The notes under the pieces were generated by a model, which saw nothing but the letters and a program-made list of their open reading frames with translations, was not told the origin of the DNA and made no database searches. Of a stretch of DNA of 64,000 nt, positions 17,083-31,689 are shown in pieces (position 1 is the stretch's first letter; the number at the start of each line of letters is the position of its first letter). Both the position numbers and the translations under genes were made by a program. This DNA is from Scylla paramamosain (lineage: Eukaryota; Arthropoda; Malacostraca; Decapoda; Portunidae). The DNA lies in contig NC_087193.1 in the NCBI RefSeq assembly GCF_035594125.1, positions 857,501 to 921,500 on the forward strand, in the 5' to 3' direction.

Positions 17083-18150
17083 AATTCTATGAAAAACTTG
17101 GTGATGCACAAGCCTAGACTATCGAGAAGATTCAGAAGGCCTGTAGAGATGATGCTATGGGAAAAGCACAAATAAATGAGTGGTACAACTGATTCAGAGC
17201 TGGCTGCACCTCAGTGGACAGTGAGCCACACTGTGGCAGGCCATCAACTAGCAGAAATGACATGATTGCAAAGGTTTGAGGAAAAGTCTATGAAGACTGT
17301 CATGTGGCTATTGAGGAGATTGTTGCCAAAGTTTGAATCAGCGATGGGTCAAGTTCAGTCAATTATAACAGAAGATTTGTTCTTGAGGAGGGTGTCAGCT
17401 AAATTTGTACCAATGTTGCTGTCTGGCCAGCAGAAAGAAACCAGAAAGAAAATCTCCCAGGACATGCTGGAGTGTGCTAGCCAAGATCAAAAGATGAACA
17501 CTATCATCACTGGTATTGGTGTACAGCTATGACCCAGAAACAAAATTGCAATCATCCCAGTGTAAGCATCCATCCTCACCAAGACCAAAGAAAGCAAGAC
17601 AGGTGTGCAGCAATGTTAAACTGATGATGACCTGTTTTTTTTTACTACTGAGGTATTGTGCACCATCAACATGCACCACAAGGTTAGACAATTAACAAAG
17701 AATACTACCTGGGGGTTCTTCACCACCTTTGTGAAGCTGTGCAGTGAAAACGACCAGACCTGTGGGCAGCAAATAACTGGCAACTCCACCATGACAATGT
17801 TCATTCTGCTCATGTTGTTCAAGCATTCCTCATCAAGCATAACACACCACTTGTTCGTCAGGCTTCCTACTCCCCAGACTTGGCTCTGTATGACTTTTGG
17901 CTATTCCCAAAGCTCAAAAATACACTTGAAGGGAGAAGATTTCAGTCAACAGAGGACATTAAGCGAAATTCCATGGCACATCTCCACAGCATCCCTAAAA
18001 AAAGATTTCCAGAAATGTTTCCAGCAATAGCAGAAATGCTGGCAAAAATGTGTAGACCCTAAAGCCAAATACTTGAAGGAGACTAAACAAAAATTGTATT
18101 TTTATTATTACTTGTTTTTTTGACCAAAGGTCAGATACTTTTTGACTACA
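17083..18150 (+). pseudogene. Decayed mariner-type transposase
   Basis: The translation, with many stops and shifts, follows a mariner transposase in order. The helix-turn-helix part reads KIQKACRDDAMGKAQINEWY, then TSVDSEPHCGRPSTSR, then KVYEDCHVAIEEI. The catalytic end reads HHDNVHSAHVVQAFLIKHNT, RQASYSPDLALYDFWLFPKL and SIPKKRFPEMFPA. The final D of the DDD triad (LYDFW) is present, but the D-to-D spacing is two residues shorter than the usual 34, so codons were lost. 'ggtcagatactttttgac' near 18130 resembles the outer end of such elements. The element is dead. Confidence 0.82.
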
Positions 18151-18154
18151 TCTC

Positions 18155-19079
<925 letters not shown>

Positions 19080-19087
19080 ATGCACGA

Positions 19088-19089
<2 letters not shown>

Positions 19090-19161
<72 letters not shown>
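19090..19161. repeat. (TA)n microsatellite
   Basis: About 36 TA units, 10 bp from the right end of the Harbinger-like element. Confidence 0.97.
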
Positions 19162-19165
<4 letters not shown>

Positions 19166-19927
19166 ATGACCACAAATCCTGCCCCTTTCACTGCTGCCTT
19201 TTATCTCAGTGAGCTTCCCTAAGTCATCATCTACATAACTTACAGCAAGCCCAATTCTGGGTCACAAGATCCTTCTGGTCTCTTACACTCCTTTCACAGA
19301 CAGTCATAACACCAGGTTCCGCTGCTCTTCATGGCTGCTTTTATCTCAGCTCAGCCTCCTTAGTCTACCTCCTACACAGACTGGTGCAGGGTCACAATCA
19401 CTCCACAGGGTCCTTCTGTGGTAAATTACACAACTGAGGTCACCAGCCTGTTTCATCTTCTACAGGCAAGAAAGTACCACAACTGCCAAACCACTCCAAC
19501 CACTGAGAAAAGAATCACAACCCACATCCTAGGAAGGGGAAGTTATGACAAAGGACACACACATAAGAGGTTTATAATAATCTGTGAGCAAACTCCCATG
19601 AGACAGGCTGCCCACACCCACAGACTATTATATCTTCTTGTGGATCAGTATCATTTATAGCCTCCTGGAAGACAGGCCTCTACCACTCATGAGCCAGTAG
19701 GGCCTGAGGAAAAAGTAAACTTCACTGCACAGCAGAGAACTTATAATCCTCTAGGTCCACAGCCCTTAAAAGGAACTATGAAACCCAGTAGCATTTAACA
19801 TAATAAAAATACTACAGACAGGAACATGCAGCCCACAGACAAAAAGGGAAAGTCGGCAAATTCTCTCCACTACGCCGGATACCCAAACAAAGCCAGGGAG
19901 TCAGTGGTAATATTTCTATCACAACAA
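19162..19927. mobile_element. Candidate solo LTR with internal duplication
   Basis: The segment begins 'tgttatgacc' and ends 'tctatcacaaca'. The outer 8 bases are near-perfect inverted repeats of the TG...CA type found on LTRs. No matching target duplication is visible. The first 260 bp contain two diverged copies of a roughly 130-bp unit ('cttttatctcag...cctt...gggtcacaa...ggtccttctg'). Confidence 0.35.
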
Positions 19928-20453
19928 CACAGGCAGGCTTAGGGAGGCTCCTACCACTTCCCTATATCAGCAGGGGCTACTGCTTCACTAAACAAATAAT
20001 GTACGATTGAACTAAAAGCCCTCTAATCTGTATTCCCCCCTCTGTCTCCATGCCTTGCCTTGCCCCTCCTCACATACATCTAATATCTGTGGGTGCTGGT
20101 CACTGACAAGCCTGGAGGCACAGGAAAGCAGTGTGGGATGCTCTCCCATTCTGCTACAACGAGGGATAGAGGAGAGAGGGTGGGGTGTGATGCACACACT
20201 CCTGCCTGTCTTTCACTCACAATAACTTTGCTCTACAAGGTGATTATCTTTAAAAAATCATTATAATGAAACTATGAGCTGGATGGGAACTGATAATGCC
20301 ATCATCAAGTTCAACTCTTGTACTATACATTGTGGGGCTCAACATCCAGGAACAAACAGAAAGTGTTGAAATTAAATAAGGAAGGAGACTGGGTGGAGTG
20401 CATTATATTTCAAGAGTGGGGCAAATGTTCACTGTCAATCAGAAATCCTCACT

Positions 20454-20457
<4 letters not shown>
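19928..20457. other. Intronic sequence without a recognised element
   Basis: No gene, RNA or repeat family was recognised here. Confidence 0.35.
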
Positions 20458-22827
<2,370 letters not shown>

Positions 22828-23580
22828 ATGTTAGAGGTTAGGAGAAGGTCAAGAATGTTGGGCATATTTCCAATATGGTCACGAATACGAGTAGGGTGTT
22901 GCACCAATTGCTATAGGTCATTATAGATACTAGAGTTGAAGGCTAGTTCACCAGGATGGTCAGTGAAGGGAGAGGAAAGCCAAAGATGGTGGTGAAGATT
23001 GAAGTCTCCAAGAATGGAGATCTCCACAAAAGGGTAGAGTTAGAATGTGCTCCACTTTGGAAGTTAAGTAGTCAAAGAATTTCTTATTGTTAGAGGAGTT
23101 ACATGAGAGGTATACAGAACAGATAAATTTAGTTTGAGAGTGACTCTGTAGTCGTAGCCAGATAGTGGAAAACTATGAAGATTCAAGAGTGTGGGCATGA
23201 GAGAAGTTTAAGTCGTTGCGCACATAAATGCAACATCCAGCTTTGGTTTGAAAATGAGGATAAAGAAAATAGGAGGGAACAGAAAAGGGGCTGCTGTCAG
23301 TTGCCTCGGACACCTGTGTTTCAGTGAGGAAAAGATGAGGTGTAGTAGAGGAGAGGTGGTGTTCTTCATATTGAAAATTAGATCTAAGACCATGAATGTT
23401 GCAGAAGTTAATGAAATAAAGTTAAGGGGGATGTCAAGACACTTAGGGTCAATATCAGAAGAGCAGTCTGACTTGAGGACATTTGTGGTCCCCTCCCCAG
23501 ATGGGGACTCTGATGGTGGTGTAGGAGTTGCCATGATAATTTTGAATTTTGAGTGAAGGGTGAGTAGGTTACAGGGGCCC
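22828..23580 (-). mobile_element. LINE family A copy A4, 5' region
   Basis: Minus-strand match to the start of family A. The N-terminal MATPTPPSESPSGEG-like leader and KCLDIPLNFI are followed by the endonuclease, down to the part homologous to the [12 protein letters not shown] region at 61.45 kb. It breaks off before the RT. It is squeezed between two LINE-B copies in opposite orientation. Confidence 0.78.
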
Positions 23581-25500
23581 CAAGGAAAGTAGGATGAGTT
23601 TCTCAAAATATACAATGAAGATGAAAAGAAATTTGTACCTAAAAGAAAGATGAAAATAATTGATAACAAAGTCTGGTTTAATAATAGATGAGAAGCAGCA
23701 AGAAGCAAGAATGAGAAATCATGGGGAAAATGGAGAAAAAGGGAAAAAAAAAAATTAACTTATTGAATAGTTACGAAGAGGCAAGAAATGATTACATAAA
23801 GATCCTAAGAGATGAACAAAGGCAATATGAAAAGATCTAATAGATGGGTGTAAATATGATCCCAAATTCATGTGAATGGCAAACAGGAAGGTAAAGAGAG
23901 CATACAGAAACTAAGGGTGGATGGGGTTATATATGAGGACCTGAAAGAGATGGTGGAAATGATGAATCAAAGCTTCAAGAAAGTTTTTATGACGGAAAAG
24001 GAACTTATCAGACCACCAGACATACAGGAAAATAAAATAATGATGAAAATTCAGCCAACAGTACAGGAAGTTGAAGAGATCATCAAGAATCTAGATGTGA
24101 GGAAAGCAGCAGGACTGGATGGAGTGCTCAGAAGGGTATTAAGAGAATACAGCATAAAGTTTCTTAATAAACTGCATACCATCATACATGCCTCTGTTAC
24201 TGAAGGAAGAGTTCCACAGGATTAGAAGAGGGCAAACATGATGCCCATATTCAAGGGAGGAGATAAACAAGACCCACTCAGTTACAAACCAGTCTCAATG
24301 ACAAATGTGGTGGCAAAAGTATGTGAAAAAATAAAAACAAATGGACCAAATTTTTTGGAATATAATGAAATTCTTACAAAATACCAATTTGAATTCAGCA
24401 AGGGAACATCTTGTTTTACAAGCTCGTGTTATTACTCAAGGGCTGCATTTGAGAAGATGACTCGTGACACCTGGAGCACCTGGGATGCCTGGATCCCCCT
24501 ATCAAGCGCTTTTGGGAGCCTCTCGGTTAACATAAAAAAAAGCAGTGCTGTTGCTACGGTAACAGCAACTCCACAAAATGGCCCACACTGGTTTTCCTGC
24601 TGACTTAAATCCTGTAGCACCAGCTGTCCTGACACCATTCTGCTGTATAGTAACCAAGAGTTCAAAGAAGATTGTGAGGAACTGCAAAGGGATCTAGACA
24701 AAATGTGGGAGTGGAGCAACATATAACAAACAGAATTTAACCCTGGGAAGTGTAAAAAGATGGAACTTGGAAATAGTAATTGAAGGTATAATTTATATAA
24801 CTTATATAACTATAAGATGTGAAATGCGACAATTAACAAGACAACAGAGGAAAATACCTGGAAGTGATATTTTCAGAGGAACTATCATTAGAGAAGCATA
24901 TCAATAAGGTAACATGTGAAACTCTTAACCTATTAAGAAATATAAGAGGGGCCACTGAATATCTGGATGATGAAATGATGAGAAAAATAATGATCACAAT
25001 ATGTTCAAGACTAGAGTATGCAGCAGTAGTCTTATCACTACATAAAAAAAAGTTGGAAAAAGTACAGAAAGCAGCAACCAAGATGATACCAAAATAGAGA
25101 GATATTCCTTATAAAGAGAGACAATCTAGGATGCAACTCCCAACCTTGGAAAAAAGATAAGAGAGAGGTGACATGATTGCACTACACAGAAAGCTGGGTG
25201 GTATGGAAAAAACTGGATGGTGAAGATATATTTGTTGAGTGTAAGAGAAACAAGAGAACATGAAAGAAAACTGAAAGTGACCACCTGCAGAAGGGACATA
25301 GAAAAGTTTAACTTCCCTCATAGAAGCACAGAAGCATGAACTGGAAGGGGATGTGGTCTGCGCAAGGAATATTCATGATTTTATGGAAAGTTAGATACGA
25401 AGTTATGGAGAAGGAACAGTATGAACTTAGCTTCTCTCACATATGTCACAACTAGGTAAATACAACTAAAAAAATACACACACACAAACACACACACACA
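23581..25500 (+). mobile_element. LINE family B copy B3 with CA-rich tail, RT palm replaced
   Basis: The copy starts in the segment between endonuclease and RT (IYNEDEKKFVPKRKMK-like). It carries RT fingers (DVRKAAGLDGVLRRVLREYS, DPLSYKPVSMTNVVAKVCE) and resumes with DCEELQRDLDKMWEWSN and SRLEYAAVVLSLHKK. The palm between them is absent. The 3' end is the family tail 'cacaactaggtaaat' plus an A/CA-rich stretch to 25500, which lies 19 bp from the exon 3 donor. Confidence 0.85.
24440..24655. other. Foreign segment in place of the LINE-B RT palm
   Basis: About 215 bp with no similarity to family B sit exactly where roughly 200 codons of RT (palm A to FADD) should be. The sequence is less AT-rich than its flanks ('acctggagcacctgggatgc', 'gttgctacggtaacagcaac'). 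Its source is not recognised. Confidence 0.5.
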
Positions 25501-25519
25501 TGGCAAGATGAGGACACAC

Positions 25520-25625
25520 CTTGTAGGCAGTACCACCACACACCCTCAGCATTGTCTCAGTCACGTTTGCTACATTCTTTGCTGCAGTGAATTTGAGTTG
25601 CCAGCACCAGTGGATCTTGTTTGTC
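25520..25625 (-). CDS. Acyl-CoA dehydrogenase-like protein, exon 3
   Basis: The 106-nt exon has the acceptor 'tctgcag' and the donor 'gtgtgt'. Its first base completes a Lys codon begun by exon 2, and 35 codons follow, ending in phase 0 exactly as exon 4 needs. It encodes residues 97-131: TNKIHWCWQLKFTAAKNVAN, then VTETMLRVCGGTAYK. This is the conserved helix and GG loop that precede the ERLYRD motif in acyl-CoA dehydrogenases (family pattern K-x-x-A-x-x-x-A-x-x-V-x-x-x-A-M-x-x-x-G-G-x-G-Y). That loop helps pack the FAD of the partner subunit in solved family members. A LINE-B tail ends 19 bp past the donor. Confidence 0.88.
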
Positions 25626-26314
25626 CTGCAGATAAAACATACCAGCAATTACATGAAAACATCAATCATTCTAGTGCCAATGCCTCTAATAGAGAGGATA
25701 AGAAAAAGTTCACATCAAATCTACACGGCAGTAAATAATGTGCTATACTGAAAAAAAAAAAAAAAAACTAAAAAGAGAGGAATTACACTGATACAAATTA
25801 CTCACACCTCATTCCTCCTTCTGCATTGCCAAATATAGGACTGAAAATGGATTACAAAAGAAAGATTTTTTTAAGAAGCTAATCATATGCAAGATAGAAT
25901 TCAGAGTTCACCTTGTCTCCCCAAACAAAACCATATGTTGATGCTACACTCAATGTAACAGCTGCATGCTTTATTCATTATCATTATTAAAGTAATAACA
26001 AATTCCTGCCTTCTGTGCTTTTCTGAAATACACTGAAAACAACCTCTACACTGTTGGCAACTTAGCATACATGAGCTAAGGCCAGGTTACAGTGTGGGAT
26101 TTACTTTGTTTAGGCAGCCCTAAATTTAGCTATGCACTCTACAGTATACGCGGAAAGTCCTGATGCCAAGGGGCTGGTGTCCTTTCTTTTTGTGGTTTGT
26201 GAAGGAGGCTCACAACTACCTTCCTAAGAAGGCAAGATGTTCTGACACTTTTGGAATACTAACTGGCAACCTTCTATGCTTTCCTGGGCATAGGTGCCAG
26301 TGTGTGTCACCTCA
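25626..26314. other. Intron sequence upstream of exon 3
   Basis: An A run lies at about 25750-25767. No gene or known element was recognised. Confidence 0.35.
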
Positions 26315-26640
26315 GGATAGGGGTGGGCAGGACTCATTACCTTGGAAATTCATGAGTCTGACTCCAGAGGCTGGCGGAATTGGTGGAGTTGACTCCGGAG
26401 TTGACTCCATGGCACGCTGCCAGCCCATCGTGTTTGAGCTGGGCTTGGCACGAAACGAGTCCAGAGTTGATTTCTCTCTTGGTGCACAGGAAGGTGGCGG
26501 GAGAGGGCCCCACTACGCAGGCTCTACACAATTCTGGAGTTGTTTTCTCTCCTATGCCACCATAGAAATGCCACGACTCCATACTATGATTCTTCCTGCC
26601 TTCTGCACCCCGTTAGATACGTGAGACATATTTTACTGTT
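26315..26640 (-). mobile_element. Possible 3' terminus of hAT remnant 1
   Basis: 'taggggtgggcaggactc' at about 26315 resembles hAT terminal repeats (family pattern C/T-A-G-G-G-x-T-G-G-G-C). It is followed by a palindromic cluster, 'ggagttgactccggagttga', which recurs in related form at the end of the second hAT near 44.5 kb. Orientation fits the minus-strand transposase remnant at 28.5-29.7 kb. Confidence 0.4.
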
Positions 26641-26684
26641 ATTTTTGTTATTATTATTATTCTTTTTATTGATATGTTGATGTA

Positions 26685-27409
<725 letters not shown>

Positions 27410-28512
27410 GTCTCCTCCTTAATGAAGCAGTTCTCTCCACAAAAACAGGAGTAGCAATCCTCTCCCTAGGTAGGAGTAGCAGCCCTCTCCCTAAGTAGGA
27501 GTAGCAGCCCTCTCCCTGAGTAGGAGTAGCAGTCCTCTCCTTAAAAAGGAGTAGCAGTTCTCTCCTTAAAAAGAAGTAGCAGTCCTCTCCTTAAAAAGGA
27601 GTAGCATTCCTCTCCTTAAAAAGGAGTAGCATTCCTCTCCTTAAAAAAAGGAATAGCAGTCCTCTCCTTAAAAAAGGAGTAACAGTCCTCTCCTTAAAAA
27701 AGGAGTAGCATTCCTCTCCTTAAAAAAAAAGGAGTAGCATTCCTCTCCTTAAAAAAAAGGAGTAGCATTCCTCTCCTTAAAAAAGGAGTAGCATTCCTCT
27801 CCTTAAAAAAAGGGAGTAGCATTCCTCTCCTTAAAAAAAAGGAGTAGCATTCCTCTCCTTAAAAAAAAGAACATTCCTCTCCTGAAAAAAAGGAGTAGCA
27901 GTCCCCTCCTTAAAGAAAGGAGTAGCAGTCCCCTCCTTAAAAAAGGAGTAGCAGTCCTCTCCTTAAAAAGGAGTAACATTCCGTTCCTTAAAAAAAGGAG
28001 TAGCATTCCTTTCCTTAAAAAAAGGAGTAGCAGTCCTCTCCTGAAAAAAAAAGGAATAGCATTCCTCTCCTTAAAAAAGGAGTAGCAGTCCTCTCCTTAA
28101 AAAAAAGGAGTAGCATTCCTTTCCTTAAAAAGGGAATAGCAGTCCTCTCCTTAAAAAAGAAGTAGCATTCCTTTCCTTAAAAAAAGGAGAAGCAGTCCTC
28201 TCCTTAAAACAAGGAGTAGCAGTGCTCTCCTTAATAAAAGGAGTAGCATTCCTCTCCTTAAAAAAAGGAGTAGCAGTGCTCTCCTTAAAAAAGAAGTAGT
28301 GGTCCTCTCTAAAAAAAAAGGAGTAGCAGTCCTCTCCTTAAAAAAAAAGGAGTAGCAGTCCTCTCCTTAAAAAAAGGAGTAGCAGTCCTCTCCTTAAAAA
28401 AAGGAGTAGCAGTCCTCTCCTTAAAAAAAGGAGTAGCAGTCCTCTCCTTAAAAAAAGAGTAGCAGTACTCTCTTTAAAAAAGGAGTAGCAGTCCTCTCCT
28501 TAAAAAAGAGTA
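27410..28512. repeat. Quasi-palindromic minisatellite, 25-29 bp unit
   Basis: About 42 units. Each reads GTAGCAGTCCTCTCCTT followed by 4-9 A and then GGA. CTCCTT and AAGGAG in each unit are inverted, so every unit can form a short hairpin with an A-rich loop. Most length variation is in the A run, and CAG/CAT at the fifth to seventh base is the main substitution. The first four units (to about 27535) have 'ccctaagta' instead of the A run. The array ends 2-3 bp before the hAT coding remnant. Confidence 0.97.
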
Positions 28513-28514
28513 GG

Positions 28515-29725
28515 ATTTCATTATTTTACTCTATGTTATTAAGAAAGAGAATCATGTTAACACTTTTGTCTTTTAATGTGCTACGCCTCTGTGATATCAA
28601 TTCCCCTGCTTTGGAGAAAAGTCTCTCACATGGCACTGATGACACTGGTATACATAAAATTTTTTTTTTTTTAAGTTCTGAAAGGTTTGGAAATATTGCA
28701 GATTTTTCCTCCCACCATGAAAGTGGACCCTCACATCTGGGAACTTGTGGTTTTTCAAAGTACTGCTGCAGCTCTATGTAGGCCTCTGTAGATGGATTTG
28801 AGGTTACTTGTGAGGTCTTCTCTGCTTTAGTATCAAAACTTTTCCACAGTGATTTTTTCCTACTTTTGCTGTTGATTGTTATTCTGAGACTAAAACCTCA
28901 GTTGATGCTAATGATGTTTCTGGACCATTAGTTGAGTAATTTGAATATAATATATTTGATAAATGCTTTTCTGTTGCCTTAATGTTGGACAAATCAGAAA
29001 AGGGAAGCTTTTTGAATCTAAGGTCTAGGATGGTTGCTGCAGCAAATATGAATACCCTTTCCACTGTAGAAAACCTTTGGTTGATTTGTTTTCTTCAGTT
29101 CCTCACAAAGCAAGAAATTACAATGTACCTGGACATCCATAAGTGTATTGCAGTGAGTCCTGTAAACCTCTTACAATGGGGATAACTTTTGAGAGATATA
29201 AATTTTTAACATGACAATTCTTTTGTTGCCTCATCAAAATAGTCTAATACAGCAGTTGCTTTTCTTATTAGACTAAACTCATTACTGCTAAGGCACAAGT
29301 AATTTTTCAAAAGTAAGCAAAGTGTAGTGGTGTTGAGATCACTTTGCAGAATGAAATGTTCCAGCATATAGAAAGTAGAGTTCCACCTAGTCTCTACATC
29401 TTAAATTAGTTTCTTGACTAGAACACCGTGTTATAGTTGAAGATGACTCAGTTTGTCAGAGGCTTCAACACTATGGTGGAAAAAGGTAACAATTTACTTT
29501 ATCTTTTATTATTTGCATTTCTCTTACATTTTTCACTGAATCCTATACAACTAAATTTAGTGTATGAGCAAAGCATGGAAAATGATGCAAATTTATGATA
29601 TTCTTTATTGCTGAGCTCATATTGGCAGCATTGTCAGTAACAACACAATATACCTTGTCTAAAATTTCCCACTTACTGCATATATGTGTTAGTTTCTCTG
29701 CAATATGATTTTTTGTCATTCTGAC
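28515..29725 (-). pseudogene. hAT transposase remnant 1 (ZBED-like)
   Basis: On the minus strand the order is RMTKNHIAEKLTHICSKWEI; VVTDNAANMSSAIKN with HHFPCFAHTLNLVV (the RNase H-like core and its conserved C-x-A-H-x-L-N-L-V-V); then FAAATILDLRFKKLPFSDLS; and finally ERLFSKAGELISQRR with KDKSVNMILFLNN, the C-terminal dimerisation region. Each block is typical of hAT transposases, and the order is right. Frame changes and stops separate the blocks, and the BED finger is missing. hAT elements transpose by cut and paste with 8-bp target duplications; none could be identified. Confidence 0.85.
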
Positions 29726-31135
29726 TTAAGATAGGATGTCCATGTATATATTATAAGTTCATTTTCTTTATGACATTACCATTATTATCACTATTACTAC
29801 TATTTAGAATTCATGTCTTTAATTTGTATGTACAATGCCTCTCGTTCCCCTTTTGTATTCGATCACTCCATTGGTGGCGTCATGTGCATCCCCTCAGTCA
29901 GCGGCTGGCCTCTGGGCCAATAGGTTTACTCTGTACTTGGCAGTTTGTTATTATACTGGGAGATATTTTACACAGTGTTTGCTGCTATCTCTGGATTTGA
30001 ACATTACCATATGTGCTAGCTCAACCCCATAGCACATACTTGGTGCCAGAGGTGCTCCCACAGTGCCTCCTGTGACTATTTTGGTGTTTTCCATGGATGT
30101 CCTGCTCCAAGAGGACTCCCTTTTGTTTATGGTGCCCAAGCTCCACACCATGTGGTCCTGCCTTTATCATGTCTGTTCCTGTTTTGGTTGAGCCTCCCAA
30201 GTGTGCCATCTACTATCTAGCTGCCTTCTGTGCTTGCACTGAGTGATTTTGGGATTTCTGGGCTGCCACCACTGCTCCTAGCTCGCAGACATGCTACCAA
30301 GTGCGTTGTCCCTTCACACACACATCACTGCCCTGCGACACTGCCTAGATCCACTTCGGTTTTCCTGTCCCCACATTGCTACTGTATTTGCTGAGTTCCT
30401 TATGGGCTTTGCAGCCTGTTCTATGATTTGGATCTTCCCACACACTTGATGGAGTTGGCCTTGTCTCTGGTTGATTCCCTGCCTGCCCCTCCAGCCCCTG
30501 TGCTTTGTCCTGGTCCTACCTGCTTGTGATCTGTGTCTGCTGCCATCCCCCAGCCTCCCTCCCTGTCTACAGCTCTACAGCTTTAATTTGCCTTGCTGTG
30601 GTTCTCATGTTTTTGTCTGGCGAATATTTTTTTTTGCATTTCCTGCCTTTGCTCCTCTGTTTTGGCATTCATTTCTGCCAGCCACTCTTTCATTGGCTCC
30701 CTACTGCTTTCCTGACCTGTGTTGCTTCCTCTCATTGGTCCTTGGCTTTTGTTTACACTTTCCTCCTCTCTGATTGGCTGCAGCACCTTACCACAGTCTC
30801 TGATTGGCCGTTTCAAATCATGCCGCCATTTTGTGCATCATCCTATAATTTTCTTTTTCTTAGGCTCTTGTGTTTATTGCTTTTTCATTGTGCTGTGTCT
30901 TTCCACAGTGTGTTACACAATTAACCACTGGTATACATGCATCTTTCAACACACACACACACATACATGCATGCCTTGAGTAGAAATGTTGCGAGAGGGC
31001 TCTAGAAGAAATATAGTTTTGCCAGACAGAAGTTGGAATAAACACAAACTCCAGGCCTAAGTTGTGGTCATAAAAAGGTATGGAGCTATGCTATATGTAC
31101 TGTCCCACTCTGTAGTTGGAAAAAAAATAAAATAA
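29726..31135. other. Unassigned GC-richer segment
   Basis: No confident gene. On the minus strand near 30700 the peptide EPMKEWLAEMNAKTEEQRQE looks like the coiled start of an LTR-retroelement Gag. On the plus strand near 30040 'ttggtgccagaggtgc' looks like a tRNA primer-binding site. These point in opposite directions, so at most a scrambled retroelement is suggested. A short CA run lies at about 30950-30962. Confidence 0.3.
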
Positions 31136-31623
31136 GCTAAAGAAATGGCAGAGGATGGTGATGCCCAAGCAAAAGGGGGAACAGCTGATTAGCGTAAAGA
31201 AATGGCCGGCGGCGAAGAAGATGGAATGTAGAGTTGGTTTGAAATGTGTAATAGTTCAGATATAAGGGATTTCTGAGGTTTTAGACCATAAGAAACAGAA
31301 ATACCAAGAATGACTGTGTTTAGAAAGCTTCTGCATGAAAACTGTGCATGAATTGATGATTAGGGTAGCTTCTCTAGAGAGAAAATTATGAATTAAGGAA
31401 AAGCTGTGACAGTTATGTGGAGAAGGTTTAGAACTGTGTTAAGAAAGTAAAAGTAAATACGTACAGAAAACATCAACAAAATTAATAAAAGGCAACAGGA
31501 TTTGAGAAAAAAGCAGGAAAAGGAGGTGAATATCAAAGATATTATGGAAATGCAGTTGAAGGAAGAGATGGAAAATTCTGTGGTGAAAGTGAACGAGCAA
31601 AAGGAGAAGTTTGTTAGGGACAC

Positions 31624-31626
<3 letters not shown>

Positions 31627-31676
<50 letters not shown>
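31627..31676. repeat. About 48-base A run at the LINE-B/LINE-A junction
   Basis: The run sits on the 5' side of the inserted LINE-A, where an RNA poly(A) tail would not be expected. It follows codons for FVRDTV, and intact ORF1 may have several Lys codons there, so it may be an expanded Lys(AAA) tract. Confidence 0.9.
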
Positions 31677-31678
<2 letters not shown>

Positions 31679-31689
31679 TAACACACCAA

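Noticed and set aside
27410..28512. CRISPR-like appearance (regular repeat spacing), also 58333-58824
   Set aside because: There are no unique spacers; whole units repeat with small changes. The DNA is eukaryotic and no cas genes are present.
28879..29064. A domesticated hAT-derived host gene (ZBED-like)
   Set aside because: Frames are broken between all conserved blocks in both hAT remnants, so no selection for a protein is visible.
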